NCBI GenBank assembly: GCA_041674465.1
Contig: JBAYVV010000003.1
Coordinates: 1-64,000 of the forward strand
Reading direction: 5' to 3'
DNA from: JACRAR01 sp041674465
GTDB lineage: Bacteria > Pseudomonadota > Gammaproteobacteria > Burkholderiales > Rhodocyclaceae
Length of the DNA stretch: 64,000 nucleotides
The notes under the pieces were generated by a model. The model saw only the letters and a program-made list of their open reading frames with translations, did no database searches and was not told the DNA's origin. Made by a program: the position numbers and the translations under genes. Positions 48,041 through 56,857 of this stretch are shown piece by piece (position 1 is the first letter of the stretch; every line of letters begins with the position of its first letter).

Positions 48041-48547
48041 ATGACCGGACTACTTGAATTTTTCGCCGGAAAGCTCGGCCGCTGGCTGGTCATCGCTGCC
48101 CTGGCTGTTGCGGTCTGGGGATACGGCTATGTCAGCGGCTTGCAGCACGAAGCGGATCGCCATGCCAATTTCGCCAGCCAGGTTGCGGCTCTGGGTGCTG
48201 CCCAGGGCGCACGCACCAAGGCAACGGTACGCATCCAGAAATCTGTCACACAACAAACGGAGGCTCAATATGTTCAAGGCGATCCTACTCTGCGCGGCCT
48301 GTATGGTCCTGGCCGCCTGCTCAAGCAACCCGATCTTGGTAGCCTCAAGCTGTCCGCCCTTTCCCTCACCGCCGGCGAGCCTGATGCAGGAGCCACCGAC
48401 CCTCGACCTGGTGCCGGCCCATCTGCGGCCGGCGAAGACGCCTGCGCCGGCCTCAAGTCTGATGCCGCCGTAACCACGCGGATGTTGTTATTTCTGCAAG
48501 ACTGGGCTGATCGCCAGAAGGCGACGACCGAAGAAGACAAGAAGTAA
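48041..48547 (+). CDS. Inner-membrane spanin (Rz-like)
   Basis: 168 residues: an N-terminal membrane anchor (about 14-33, WLVIAALAVAVWGYGYVSGL) followed by a periplasmic region, Ala/Gly/Pro-rich in its second half. It should pair with the lipoprotein encoded in another frame within it. Together they fuse inner and outer membrane at the last step of lysis. Confidence 0.8.
   Translation: MTGLLEFFAGKLGRWLVIAALAVAVWGYGYVSGLQHEADRHANFASQVAALGAAQGARTKATVRIQKSVTQQTEAQYVQGDPTLRGLYGPGRLLKQPDLGSLKLSALSLTAGEPDAGATDPRPGAGPSAAGEDACAGLKSDAAVTTRMLLFLQDWADRQKATTEEDKK
48270..48473 (+). CDS. Outer-membrane spanin lipoprotein (Rz1-like)
   Basis: 67 residues nested in a different frame inside the Rz gene. The signal MFKAILLCAACMVLAACSS has the lipobox LAAC, and the mature part is Pro-rich (CPPFPSPPASLMQEPPTLDL), the Rz1 hallmark. 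CGGAGG lies before the ATG. Confidence 0.85.
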   Translation: MFKAILLCAACMVLAACSSNPILVASSCPPFPSPPASLMQEPPTLDLVPAHLRPAKTPAPASSLMPP

Positions 48548-48607
48548 GCGACCAGCAGGGTGTTAGAGCACCCCACCGGCCGCCGTAACCCACAGACAGC
48601 ATCTGTG

Positions 48608-48652
48608 AGCCTTGGCCAAGGCTTACCCACCACGCGCGTGGCGGGCGAAGCC
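48608..48652 (+). other. Two overlapping palindromes before the methylase gene
   Basis: AGCCTTGGCCAAGGCT (48608-48623) is a perfect 16-bp palindrome. From its end, GGCTT (48620-48624) can pair with AAGCC (48648-48652) around an inner CCACGCGCGTGG palindrome (48630-48641). The two folds share bases 48620-48623 and so exclude each other. No T-run follows. A role as terminator, pause or control element for the methylase gene is possible. Confidence 0.45.
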
Positions 48653-48677
48653 TACCAGAATTTGAGAAAGGGCTCCC

Positions 48678-49478
48678 ATGCATGCGTCTGCACCCATCAT
48701 CCCCTGGATCGGCGGTAAGCGTCGTCTTGCCGATCGCCTGATCCCTCTCTTCCCTCCTCATGAGTGCTACGTCGAGCTGTTCTGCGGCGGCGCTGCGCTC
48801 TATTTCCTGCGGCCGGTCCCGGCGCCCGTCGAGATCATCAACGACGTCAATGGCGAGCTGACCAACCTTTACGGGGTGGTACAGCACCACCTCGAAGAGT
48901 TCATGCGTCAGTTCAAATGGGCGCTCAGCAGCCGCCAGGTGTTCAAGTGGCTGCAGGACACCAAGCCGGTCACCCTGACCGATATTCAGCGCGCCGCGCG
49001 CTTTTACTACCTCCAGCAGCACGCCTTCAGCGGTCGGGTAGAAAGCCAGAGTTTCGGCACAGCCACCACGGCGCCGGCGATCAACTTGTTGCGCATCGAG
49101 GAGACGCTGTCGGCCGCGCACTTGCGTCTGGCCAACGGCACCACGGTCGAGAATCTCCCCTGGGCCGAATGCCTAGCGCGCTACGATCGTCCGCACACTT
49201 TCTTCTATGCCGATCCGCCCTACTGGCAGACCGAGGGCTATGGCGTGCCCTTCCCGTTTGAGGAATACCAGGTCCTAGCCAGTGCCATGCGGACCTGCAA
49301 AGGCAAGATGATGGTCAGCATCAACGATCGGCCGGAGATCCGCGAGGCCTTCGCCGGGCTGGTGATGCATGACCTGGAGATCACTTACGCGGTGGGCGTA
49401 GATCGAACCGGCCGCGAAGCGAGCCGGGAGTTGGTCATCACCAACTGGGATACGACGGCGCTCGGAGATCTGTTTTGA
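48678..49478 (+). CDS. DNA adenine methylase (D12 class)
   Basis: 266 residues of the Dam-like N6-adenine class. The SAM-binding motif is PWIGGKRRLADRL (about 8-20) with ELFCGGAALYF at about 34, and the catalytic motif IV is DPPY in FYADPPYW (about 174-181). A missing partner nuclease indicates an orphan enzyme. It may protect phage DNA from host restriction or act late, since it is the last gene before attR. GAAAGGG precedes the ATG. Confidence 0.92.
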   Translation: MHASAPIIPWIGGKRRLADRLIPLFPPHECYVELFCGGAALYFLRPVPAPVEIINDVNGELTNLYGVVQHHLEEFMRQFKWALSSRQVFKWLQDTKPVTLTDIQRAARFYYLQQHAFSGRVESQSFGTATTAPAINLLRIEETLSAAHLRLANGTTVENLPWAECLARYDRPHTFFYADPPYWQTEGYGVPFPFEEYQVLASAMRTCKGKMMVSINDRPEIREAFAGLVMHDLEITYAVGVDRTGREASRELVITNWDTTALGDLF

Positions 49479-49488
49479 GCGCCTTTTC

Positions 49489-49563
49489 TTCTGACAAATT
49501 ATTTCGAGACCCGCGCCAGCATTGGCTTTCAAGGCACCACGAAATCACGATAATTTGTCAGAA
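49489..49563. promoter_or_regulatory. Inverted arm-type sites near the right attachment core
   Basis: TTCTGACAAATTAT (49489-49502) and its exact reverse complement (49550-49563) lie 47 bases apart, 55 bp before the right core. The inner CTGACAAATT is shared with the pair at 9739-9761. These look like integrase or excisionase arm sites, brought to both prophage ends by integration. Confidence 0.6.
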
Positions 49564-49617
49564 GGAACGAGCGTAAATCGAATATAATCAACTCAGTGTC
49601 GGGATTCGATTCCCCGT

Positions 49618-49663
49618 ATGGGGTGCAAGGGGTCGAGTGTTCGAATCACTCCGTCCCGACCAA
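49618..49663 (+). repeat. Right attachment site core (46-bp repeat)
   Basis: An exact copy of 9640-9685. It holds only the 3' part of a tRNA-Pro and cannot fold into a tRNA. It is followed by the terminator that belonged to the original tRNA gene. Confidence 0.93.
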
Positions 49664-49678
49664 ATGGAATCTAGGTGA

Positions 49679-49699
49679 AGCCGCCCGGTGCGGCTTTTT
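49679..49699 (+). terminator. Original tRNA-Pro terminator, displaced
   Basis: AGCCGC and GCGGCT (49679-49684 and 49690-49695) with a five-base loop and a run of five T. It lies 15 bases after the right core, where it would have ended the tRNA-Pro transcript before phage integration. Confidence 0.75.
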
Positions 49700-49749
49700 G
49701 TTTATTGGATTTTCTGTCCAATGGTTTGGCATCTCAAAGGAAATTATCC

Positions 49750-50685
49750 ATGCTATCCAATTCTCGCTTGCTGCTCTTGTGCTCAGCTTCATTACTCGCT
49801 TTGAGCGCATGCAATTTCACTGAACAGTCCGGAAGCACGAGTGCGGGCACGGGCACTGCCAAGTCCCCGGTCGCTGCAACCGTCGACGGCCATGCCATCA
49901 GCGAGTTGAGCGTCGATATGCTGTCGCGCCAGCGTGCTGCCCAGGGACAACCTGATACTGCCGATGGTCGCAAGGCGATCATTGAGCATTTGTCCATGCA
50001 GTATCTCATCGCACAAGAGGCGCTCAAGAAGGGTTTGGACAAATCCCCCGAAGCTCAGGACCAGATCGAATTGACCAAACAGTCGATTCTCGCCAATGCA
50101 TTTGTTCAGGACTTCCTGAAGAACGCTCCCGTGAGTGACGAAACCCTCAAGGCCGAATACGAAAAGATCAAGGGCCAGATGTCCGCCAACGAATACAAGG
50201 CCCGCCATATCCTGGTCGACAAGGAAGTCGATGCCAAGGAAATCATCGCCAAGCTCAAGAAGAACCCGAAAGCTTTCGATGCCCTGGCCAAGGCGCAATC
50301 CAAGGACCCCGGCTCCAAAGGCAATGGCGGTGATCTTGGCTGGTTTGATCCGCGCGGAATGGTGCCCGAATTTGGAACTGCCGTCGCCAAACTCGAAAAA
50401 GGCAAATTCACGGAAGAGCCGGTCAAGTCGCAATTTGGCTTTCACGTGATACTGCTGGAAGATACTCGTCCCAAGCAGGTACCGCCGCTGGAACAAGTGA
50501 AGCCCATGCTGCTGCAGCAAGTCCAGCAACAGAGCTTGCGCAAGCTTTTCGATGACATGAAAGCCAAGGCCAAGATCGAAATCGTTGCCGCCAAGGTACC
50601 CGCAACGGCCCCCGCAACTGAAGCCAAACCTACCGAAGCCAAACCGGCTGAAGCCAAGCCCGCCGAGCCTGCCAAGAAGCCGTAA
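49750..50685 (+). CDS. Peptidyl-prolyl isomerase lipoprotein (parvulin, PrsA/EpsD-like)
   Basis: 311 residues. The lipoprotein signal ends in LLALSAC (Cys near 19). A SurA_N/chaperone-like region follows (about 40-145), then a parvulin domain (about 150-245) with ARHILVDKEVDAKEIIAKLK and GGDLGWFDPRGMVPEF. The end is a run of (E/T)AKPAEAKP repeats, probably a flexible spacer. It should help fold exported proteins in the periplasm. I chose ATG 49750 because it gives the lipobox; AAAGGAA precedes it. Confidence 0.88.
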   Translation: MLSNSRLLLLCSASLLALSACNFTEQSGSTSAGTGTAKSPVAATVDGHAISELSVDMLSRQRAAQGQPDTADGRKAIIEHLSMQYLIAQEALKKGLDKSPEAQDQIELTKQSILANAFVQDFLKNAPVSDETLKAEYEKIKGQMSANEYKARHILVDKEVDAKEIIAKLKKNPKAFDALAKAQSKDPGSKGNGGDLGWFDPRGMVPEFGTAVAKLEKGKFTEEPVKSQFGFHVILLEDTRPKQVPPLEQVKPMLLQQVQQQSLRKLFDDMKAKAKIEIVAAKVPATAPATEAKPTEAKPAEAKPAEPAKKP

Positions 50686-50702
50686 TTTGGATGAATGGAA
50701 AA

Positions 50703-50738
50703 CGCCTAGTGCAGGGTTCTTTCCTCCGGCACTAGGCG
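50703..50738 (-). terminator. Hairpin at the end of the DUF3301 gene
   Basis: CGCCTAGTGC (50703-50712) pairs perfectly with GCACTAGGCG (50729-50738), with a 16-base loop. On the minus strand it is followed by TTTT. It includes the DUF3301 stop codon. It could serve convergent transcripts from both sides. Confidence 0.45.
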
Positions 50739-51038
50739 GAGTCCGATGTTGATAATCAGAATACGCGAGCCCCGAATCACTACGCTGCCTTTGCGTCGAT
50801 TGTTGCCGGTATCGCTATATTCGAACTCGTAGACTCTTCTGAGTTTCAGTTGCCCCTCGGCATCACGCTCTGGCTTCAACCCGGCTATTGCAACCGTATC
50901 GTCAAGCAACAGCAAGCCTTCTGTAGCGCAAGCCCTGCGCGCGGCGTCTACAGCCGCATCCCTCGCCTTAAGACTGTCGAACCAGAGCCAGCACAGCCCC
51001 CCAAGGACGGCTAGGCTGGCAAGTTCGAAACCAGGCAT
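50706..51038 (-). CDS. DUF3301 family protein
   Basis: 110 residues. An N-terminal membrane segment (about 6-20, LASLAVLGGLCWLWF) is followed by a DUF3301 domain with RRACATEGLLLLDDTVAI and RRVYEFEYSDTGNNRRKGSV. The family is common in betaproteobacteria and gammaproteobacteria and has no assigned function. It is preceded by a DUF3567 gene on the same strand. Confidence 0.85.
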   Translation of the reverse strand: MPGFELASLAVLGGLCWLWFDSLKARDAAVDAARRACATEGLLLLDDTVAIAGLKPERDAEGQLKLRRVYEFEYSDTGNNRRKGSVVIRGSRILIINIGLRLVPEERTLH

Positions 51039-51080
51039 GAGGATTTTTGATGGCTTGCGCCTGTCATCATTTGATCAATG

Positions 51081-51314
51081 TCAATGCAGCGTCGCCTGGT
51101 GATCCAGAATCTCTTCATAGGCATCGATGAAGTCCTCAAATTCCTCCTGATCGTGGGCTTTGCTGAGGAAGCTGCCAAATTCGGCGCGCATGCGTTCGGC
51201 AGTGGCCCCGCGAACCAGCCCCATCCGACCGTTGCGCTTATCAAGTATTTCCAGGGCATCGTGACCGGGATAATCGATCAGGTACAGCAAAGGGTTGTTG
51301 AACAGGACATTCAT
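51081..51314 (-). CDS. DUF3567-like small protein
   Basis: 77 residues (MNVLFNNPLLYLIDYPGHDA...) with the acidic helical end DQEEFEDFIDAYEEILDHQA. It resembles the betaproteobacterial DUF3567/BTH_I0359-like proteins, which begin MNVLYDNPxYxVVEYP. The function is unknown. Confidence 0.7.
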   Translation of the reverse strand: MNVLFNNPLLYLIDYPGHDALEILDKRNGRMGLVRGATAERMRAEFGSFLSKAHDQEEFEDFIDAYEEILDHQATLH

Positions 51315-51376
51315 CGAAAATCTCCGTGTGGCGAATGACGTCTACATGAGGTCGATTCGGCCTGCTTCAAGCCCCA

Positions 51377-52276
51377 TCAGACCTCGATGACCTGCGGCGC
51401 CTGCGCTGCACTGGCGGGACGATGCATAAAACCCTCCAAAGCAAAAATCAACAGAGCAACCCAGACCAGGCCGAATCCGATGAATTTGTCAGAGGTGAAT
51501 GCTTCATCATAAATCAGCACACCAATCAGAAACTGCAAAGTCGGCCCGATGTATTGCAGCAGACCCAACAGCGCCAGAGGAATGCGCTGCGCCGCTGATG
51601 CAAACAACAGAAGTGGCACGGCAGTCACCAAGCCGCAGCCGATCAGCAGCATATCGATCACCGCACCGAGATGAAGAAAGGCGCCATTTGAATGAAGCTC
51701 TGCGAAAATCAAGTAAGCCATGCCGGGCAAGAACAAAATACTCGTTTCCAGCGTCAGACCGGGCAAAGCCCCCAAAGGAGAAGTCTTCTTGATCAGTCCG
51801 TAGAGGGCAAAGCTGAAAGCCAGCATCAGGGCAATCCAGGGCAATGAGCCATGCGCCCAGGTGAGGTAAATCACCCCGGCCGTTGCAAGACCCACTGCCA
51901 GCCATTGCCAGTAGCGCAGTTTTTCCTTCAGCAATAACACGCCGAACAGCACACTGATCAGCGGATTGATGAAATATCCCAGGCTCGCATCAACAATGAA
52001 GTTCGCATTGACGGCCCAGACATAAACCAACCAATTGCTACTGAGCAGTAATGCAGCGACAAGGTATGCCCCTGCAACCCGAAAATCCGGAATTTGCATC
52101 AGAAAATTGCGCCAGGATCGGGTTGCCAGTAGATAAGCGCAGAGCATCAGGCAAGACCAGATGATGCGATGACCGACGATCTCCAGCGCCGGCACCTGAT
52201 TAAGCCACTTCAGGTATATCGGAATGAATCCCCAAATCGTATAGGCAGCAAGTGCGCTCCAGACGCCTCGACTCAT
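51377..52276 (-). CDS. rarD: RarD family EamA transporter
   Basis: 299 residues with ten predicted membrane segments and two EamA repeats (about 5-140 and 150-285). The RarD start GVWSALAAYTIWGFIPIYLK and HRIIWSCLM are typical. It is presumed to export small metabolites; the chloramphenicol link known for other RarD proteins is not general. It overlaps the cyclic-nucleotide-binding gene by four bases (ATGA). Confidence 0.92.
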   Translation of the reverse strand: MSRGVWSALAAYTIWGFIPIYLKWLNQVPALEIVGHRIIWSCLMLCAYLLATRSWRNFLMQIPDFRVAGAYLVAALLLSSNWLVYVWAVNANFIVDASLGYFINPLISVLFGVLLLKEKLRYWQWLAVGLATAGVIYLTWAHGSLPWIALMLAFSFALYGLIKKTSPLGALPGLTLETSILFLPGMAYLIFAELHSNGAFLHLGAVIDMLLIGCGLVTAVPLLLFASAAQRIPLALLGLLQYIGPTLQFLIGVLIYDEAFTSDKFIGFGLVWVALLIFALEGFMHRPASAAQAPQVIEV

Positions 52277-52749
52277 GAATCGGATTCATGCGCGGTATCA
52301 CCAAGGAAATCAGCCATCATTCCCGAGGTTCTGCGCAAACGCCGGGACAGAATTTGTGCCAGACAGAACATGAAGCGATAGGCTAACGATGGGTACTCCG
52401 CTGCCAGCCGTCTCAACCCCTCCTGGTTGAATGATAGATACTCGCAATCGTTCTCGACGACACACGTGGCAGAGCGCCTTTCGCGATCCAGCAAGGCCAT
52501 CTCGCCGACGATACGGCCTCGTCCCTCGCAGGAAAGCAATTGTTGCCCATGTTCCCCGCCCTTCAGTATTGAAATGCTACCCTTGATCAGGATGAGCATA
52601 AAGCTTCCTGGGTCGCCCTCATTGAAGATCACCTCTCCCTTCTTGGCTGACTGGGGCATCATGAAGCGGCCCACGACGTCTAGTTCAGGGTAGGCGAAAT
52701 CCCCAAAAAGATGCAACCCATCAAGCAGGTCGGCGATACTGGTACTCAT
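52273..52749 (-). CDS. Cyclic nucleotide-binding domain protein
   Basis: 158 residues consisting of one cNMP-binding domain (about 15-130): KKGEVIFNEGDPGSFMLILI, then GRIVGEMALLDRERRSATCV. That second stretch contains the phosphate-binding cassette with its Glu and Arg. There is no helix-turn-helix after it, so it is not a CRP-type regulator on its own. It is coupled to rarD by ATGA and might adjust it or act as a separate sensor. Confidence 0.85.
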   Translation of the reverse strand: MSTSIADLLDGLHLFGDFAYPELDVVGRFMMPQSAKKGEVIFNEGDPGSFMLILIKGSISILKGGEHGQQLLSCEGRGRIVGEMALLDRERRSATCVVENDCEYLSFNQEGLRRLAAEYPSLAYRFMFCLAQILSRRLRRTSGMMADFLGDTAHESDS

Positions 52750-52953
52750 CTGTTCATCACCTTCTTCAACGCGGAAAATTATCGGGAACTCATATATTGC
52801 AACAGGAGTTGGGCCAAGTAAACCGCCAATCACGTGCTTATTACAAGCTGCGGCATCGCTTGGGCAACATTTCCGGGTAGCTTGAATGTGGAATTAATAT
52901 TCGCACCGGTGGCAACTGGTAAAATAGCCTACTGAGAGTTCTCCCAAATCGTC

Positions 52954-54156
52954 ATGAAACGCCCGCGCATCCCACGTCGAGTCAAACAGTCGCCAGACGC
53001 TGAGCTGTTGCTTCGTCTTGCCACGGAATTGAGCCTGTCGGGAAGCCGTATCGAAGATGATTTCTGGGCAGTGCGATTGGGTGCGCTCATTGATCGACTG
53101 CTTGAAGAGGGTGATGAGGCGACCCTGAATGCCGCGCTGGACCAGCTTTATGGAGGACAGGAGCGCGCTTACGACGCATTGGCGGATCTGATCGAAGCGC
53201 GTTGCGAAAGCCGCAATTTCCCCGCCCTCTCCATCGAAAGCGGCGATCCCAGAGCGGGCAAGGAACTCGATCTGCTGCTGTTTGTGGCACCGATACTGGT
53301 CTGGTCACGCTTCACCATTCCGGCCGGCAGCATTCCAGGCACTCAGTTGGCAAATGCACGGGTTCATCTGCAGGCCCATGTTTTCGGGGCCTCGACACGC
53401 ATCGGTTTGGCGGATTTCCTTTTCAGTCCCGACCAACTCCCGCAAAGCTACTGCGACACAGCCTCAATTGCCGAGCGACTCACCAAGGCGGCATTGCATA
53501 GCCGCGACTTGCATCTTGACCCGGGACAAATGCCTGAAACGGTGAATTTCCTCTCCGACGCGCGCTATCTTTTGGGTGTTGCCGCCGTGCCTCGCGGTGC
53601 GGCATTGTTTCGCTGGCAGGAAGAAGGCGGTGAGCGCAGCGAAGTTCTCAAGCAATGGCGCAATCAGGGTGGAGAAGCGCTACGCCCCTTGTTTCCCGGC
53701 TGTGCTGCGGAACTCTTGCTGCCGCAAGCCTATCACGCGGGTTGCCGCGACGCCGACAGACTCTCGCGGCCCTATTCCCTGCGTGCATCGGTAGCATTTC
53801 TATGTACCACGCTCAACGTCACGGCCAGCGGTATCCGTGCAGTGGTTGCACCTTTCTACGATCAACGCCTGGAAGAATATCGGATCGGCTTCACACTCAA
53901 GGATTCAAATCAGGTTGTGCATGGTGTGGTGTGGCCATTGCTTGATGCCGAGGATGACGTCAGCGACATGGCTGCCCAAATTGAAGGTGTCCTGCGTGAG
54001 ATCAGCGTCGGCGAAATTGCTGTTATGGACCATCGCCTGACTGTCGAATATTGCGACGATTGTGGCTCCCCACTCTATCCGAACCCGGAAGGTGAGGCGG
54101 TGCATGCGGAACTGCCAGAAGAACAGGCCGAGGCGGCGCCACGACACCTGCACTGA
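52954..54156 (+). CDS. DUF2863 family protein
   Basis: 400 residues, matching the betaproteobacterial DUF2863 family in length and order, with LLLFVAPILVWSRFTIPAGS and the end LTVEYCDDCGSPLYPNPEGE. The CDDCG pair could bind metal. No function is known. It runs convergently to dadA with only five bases between their stop codons. Confidence 0.85.
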   Translation: MKRPRIPRRVKQSPDAELLLRLATELSLSGSRIEDDFWAVRLGALIDRLLEEGDEATLNAALDQLYGGQERAYDALADLIEARCESRNFPALSIESGDPRAGKELDLLLFVAPILVWSRFTIPAGSIPGTQLANARVHLQAHVFGASTRIGLADFLFSPDQLPQSYCDTASIAERLTKAALHSRDLHLDPGQMPETVNFLSDARYLLGVAAVPRGAALFRWQEEGGERSEVLKQWRNQGGEALRPLFPGCAAELLLPQAYHAGCRDADRLSRPYSLRASVAFLCTTLNVTASGIRAVVAPFYDQRLEEYRIGFTLKDSNQVVHGVVWPLLDAEDDVSDMAAQIEGVLREISVGEIAVMDHRLTVEYCDDCGSPLYPNPEGEAVHAELPEEQAEAAPRHLH

Positions 54157-54161
54157 CCGGC

Positions 54162-55409
54162 TTAGCCCGGAGCGTACTCCACCACGTTGATTTCCGGTTG
54201 CCGTCCGGATACCAGATCGGCGAGCACACGTCCCGACCCGCACGCCATGGTCCAGCCCAGCGTACCGTGCCCGGTATTCAAATAAAGGTTGCCATAACGC
54301 GTTGCGCCGACAAGAGGCACATTGCCGGGTGTCACGGGACGCAATCCAGTCCAGAACTCAACCTGCTCGGCATTTCCCACTTGCGGGAATAACTGTAGTG
54401 CCCGATCCAGCAGGGCCTGACAGCGCACGTCATTGAGCGAGGTATCGTAGCCCGCAAACTCCGCTGTTCCGGCGATGCGCAAACGCTGGCCGAGTCGCGA
54501 AAACACCAGCTTGTGCTGGTCGTCAATCAGGCTCACTGTAGGTGCAACGCTCTTTTCATCGAGTGGCAAAGTGGCTGAATAACCTTTGCCTGGCTGCAAT
54601 GCCAGCCTGATTCCCAGCGGGTGCAATAATATTGATGAATAACTTCCCAAGGCAACGATGTAGGCGTCTCCAGTCAGGATATTTCCGTCATGCAGGCGCA
54701 CCCCAACGATGCAACCACCTTCCTGCAGCAATCTGTCGATCGGCTGATTGAAGCGAAACTCAACGCCGCGCAAGGCGCAAAGATCAGCGAGCTTCTGCGT
54801 GAATTGACAGGCATCACCCGATTCATCTTCGGATGTATAAGTGCCTCCAATCAGCTTGAGCTTGCCATGGATCAGGGCTGGTTCAAGAAGGTGACACTCC
54901 TCGGCGTTTTTGATGATGCGCTCGCAACCGAATTCCCGCATCAGCTCTGCCTGTCTGGCAGCATGCGCAAATTCTTGCCCGTCAAAATAAAGATGCAGAA
55001 TGCCGCGTTCGAGATGATCGTAGTTAATCCCGGTGGACTGGCGCAATGCCCGCAGGCTGGCGCGGCTATACAATGCAAGGCGCAAGATGGCAGCAATGTT
55101 GGTGCGGGTCCTGCCCGGCATGCACTCACGCAGAAAGCGCAATCCCCAAAGCCATTGCCGCAAGTCGGCACGCCAGCGCCAAAGCAAGGGTGCGTCCTCC
55201 CGCCCGAGCCATTCCAGTACTTTCAATGGGGCAGATGGGTTGGCCCAGGGTTCGGCATGGCTGACGGAAATCTGGCCGCCATTGGCAAAACTGGTTTCCT
55301 GAGCTGGTGCTGGCTGCCGGTCGATGACGGTGACTGCATGGCCGGCTTCACTCAGGTACCACGCAGTCGTCACCCCAACGACTCCGGCACCCAGCACGAT
55401 CACACGCAT
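54162..55409 (-). CDS. dadA: D-amino acid dehydrogenase
   Basis: 415 residues. The FAD-binding Gly motif is at the very start (VIVLGAGVVGVTTAWYLSEA), the DadA-typical GGQISVSHAEPWANP lies near 49-63, and GHGTLGWTMACGSGRVLADL near 375-394 closes the fold. It oxidises D-amino acids such as D-alanine to 2-oxo acids, passing electrons to the membrane chain. The usual partner dadX racemase gene is not seen next to it. Confidence 0.95.
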   Translation of the reverse strand: MRVIVLGAGVVGVTTAWYLSEAGHAVTVIDRQPAPAQETSFANGGQISVSHAEPWANPSAPLKVLEWLGREDAPLLWRWRADLRQWLWGLRFLRECMPGRTRTNIAAILRLALYSRASLRALRQSTGINYDHLERGILHLYFDGQEFAHAARQAELMREFGCERIIKNAEECHLLEPALIHGKLKLIGGTYTSEDESGDACQFTQKLADLCALRGVEFRFNQPIDRLLQEGGCIVGVRLHDGNILTGDAYIVALGSYSSILLHPLGIRLALQPGKGYSATLPLDEKSVAPTVSLIDDQHKLVFSRLGQRLRIAGTAEFAGYDTSLNDVRCQALLDRALQLFPQVGNAEQVEFWTGLRPVTPGNVPLVGATRYGNLYLNTGHGTLGWTMACGSGRVLADLVSGRQPEINVVEYAPG

Positions 55410-55516
55410 TGCATATCTCCCTCTGCCGCAGCAGAAAAGAGATGCAGCAGGCTACAAATTCTGCTCTCAAGGAAAATTCTCACCCGAGCGATTATACTTT
55501 CAGCCTTGGAGAATCT

Positions 55517-55912
55517 ATGAGTCAAAAGATTATCAAGTCCGCTAGCGAATGGCAGAGCCTTCTCACGCCACAGCAATATCATGTGACACGAGAGAAAGGC
55601 ACCGAGCCTGCCTTCACCGGCAAGTACTGGGACTGTCACGATCCCGGGGTGTTCGTTTGCGTCTGCTGTGGTACGCCGCTGTTTGACTCGACACGGAAAT
55701 TTGATTCCGGCTGCGGCTGGCCGAGTTTCACTGCACCTCAAGAAACGTCACATATCGTTGAGTCAGTAGACCTTAGTCATGGCATGCGACGCACAGAAGT
55801 ACTTTGCAGCAGCTGTGATGCCCATCTTGGCCACGTTTTTCCTGATGGCCCGGGTCCAGATGGTCTGCGTTACTGCATCAATTCCGCTTCCCTCAAGCTG
55901 GAAAAAAAGTAG
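55517..55912 (+). CDS. msrB: Peptide-methionine (R)-S-oxide reductase
   Basis: 131 residues, single-domain MsrB. Zinc Cys pairs are CVCCG (about 48-52) and CSSCDAH (about 96-102). The catalytic Cys is in RYCINSASL near the C-terminus. KYWDCHDPGVFVC and GCGWPSF are family motifs. It repairs oxidised methionine in proteins. ATG 55517 has TTGGAGAA before it. yciB follows 16 bases later. Confidence 0.95.
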   Translation: MSQKIIKSASEWQSLLTPQQYHVTREKGTEPAFTGKYWDCHDPGVFVCVCCGTPLFDSTRKFDSGCGWPSFTAPQETSHIVESVDLSHGMRRTEVLCSSCDAHLGHVFPDGPGPDGLRYCINSASLKLEKK

Positions 55913-55928
55913 CCTGTATAATTTCCCG

Positions 55929-56552
55929 ATGAAGTTTCTCTTTGACCTTTTCCCCGTCATCCTGTTTTTTGCCTCCTTCAAGATTGCGGAGGGCAGACCC
56001 CAGGCTGCCGCTGACCTAATCATTCCGATCCTTGGCGCCATCGGACTGGATGCGACCGTCAGCCTTCAACAGGCGCCGATTTTGCTCGCGACACTGGTGG
56101 TCATACTGGCGACCGCAATGCAGATCGGCTGGGTCTGGCTCCGCCATGGCAAAGTGGACAAGATGCTCTGGATCAGCCTCGTCCTGGTGGCTTTCTTTGG
56201 CAGCCTGACGCTGATATTCCACGACGAAACCTTCATCAAATGGAAACCTACCGTTCTGTACTGGGTATTTGCCTGCGTATTGCTGTTCTCCGCCACCATC
56301 CTGAAAAAAAACCTGATCCGCGGCATGCTTGAAGTACAGGTGCAGTTGCCCGATCCTCTTTGGCAAAAGCTCAACCTCGCCTGGACGTTTTTTTTCGCGC
56401 TGATGGGCGTCCTGAACCTCCTGGTTGCCTTCGCTTTCGATTTTTCAACAGCCGTATGGGTCAATTTCAAGCTCTTCGGCAGCATGGGCTTGATGCTCAT
56501 CTTCATCGTCGTGCAAAGTATCTTCCTGGCGAAATACATCGAGGAAAAATAG
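55929..56552 (+). CDS. yciB: Inner membrane septation protein A (YciB/IspZ)
   Basis: 207 residues with about six membrane helices, starting MKFLFDLFPVILFFASFKI. It has the WKPTVLYWVFA and PDPLWQKLNLAWTFFFALMG motifs of the family. YciB works in septum and envelope integrity. It is followed by yciI and bolA, as in many betaproteobacteria. Confidence 0.94.
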   Translation: MKFLFDLFPVILFFASFKIAEGRPQAAADLIIPILGAIGLDATVSLQQAPILLATLVVILATAMQIGWVWLRHGKVDKMLWISLVLVAFFGSLTLIFHDETFIKWKPTVLYWVFACVLLFSATILKKNLIRGMLEVQVQLPDPLWQKLNLAWTFFFALMGVLNLLVAFAFDFSTAVWVNFKLFGSMGLMLIFIVVQSIFLAKYIEEK

Positions 56553-56554
56553 CC

Positions 56555-56857
56555 ATGCTGTATGTTTTGTTCGGCGAAGATAAACATGACAGCCTGCAGC
56601 AACGCCTCGCTGCGCGCCCGGCGCACCTTGAACGCCTGCAACTGCTGCAAACCGAAGGAAGACTATTGCTCGCGGGGCCGTTGCCAGCAATCGATGCACC
56701 GGATCCCGGTCCGGCAGGATTCACTGGCAGCGTGATCGTTGCCGAATTTGATTCTCTCGAGACAGCACAAGGCTGGCTTGAAGCCGACCCTTATGTCGCC
56801 ACCGGTGTTTTTGCCAGTACTTGGGTGCGCCCGTTCCGGCAGGTATTTCCGCAATGA
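56555..56857 (+). CDS. yciI: YciI family protein
   Basis: 100 residues of the ferredoxin-like YCII fold: MLYVLFGEDKHDS, RPAHLERLQLLQTEGRLLLA and the ADPYVATGVFA end. Enzymatic activity in the family is mostly uncertain. GAGGAA lies before the ATG. It overlaps bolA by four bases (ATGA). Confidence 0.9.
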   Translation: MLYVLFGEDKHDSLQQRLAARPAHLERLQLLQTEGRLLLAGPLPAIDAPDPGPAGFTGSVIVAEFDSLETAQGWLEADPYVATGVFASTWVRPFRQVFPQ

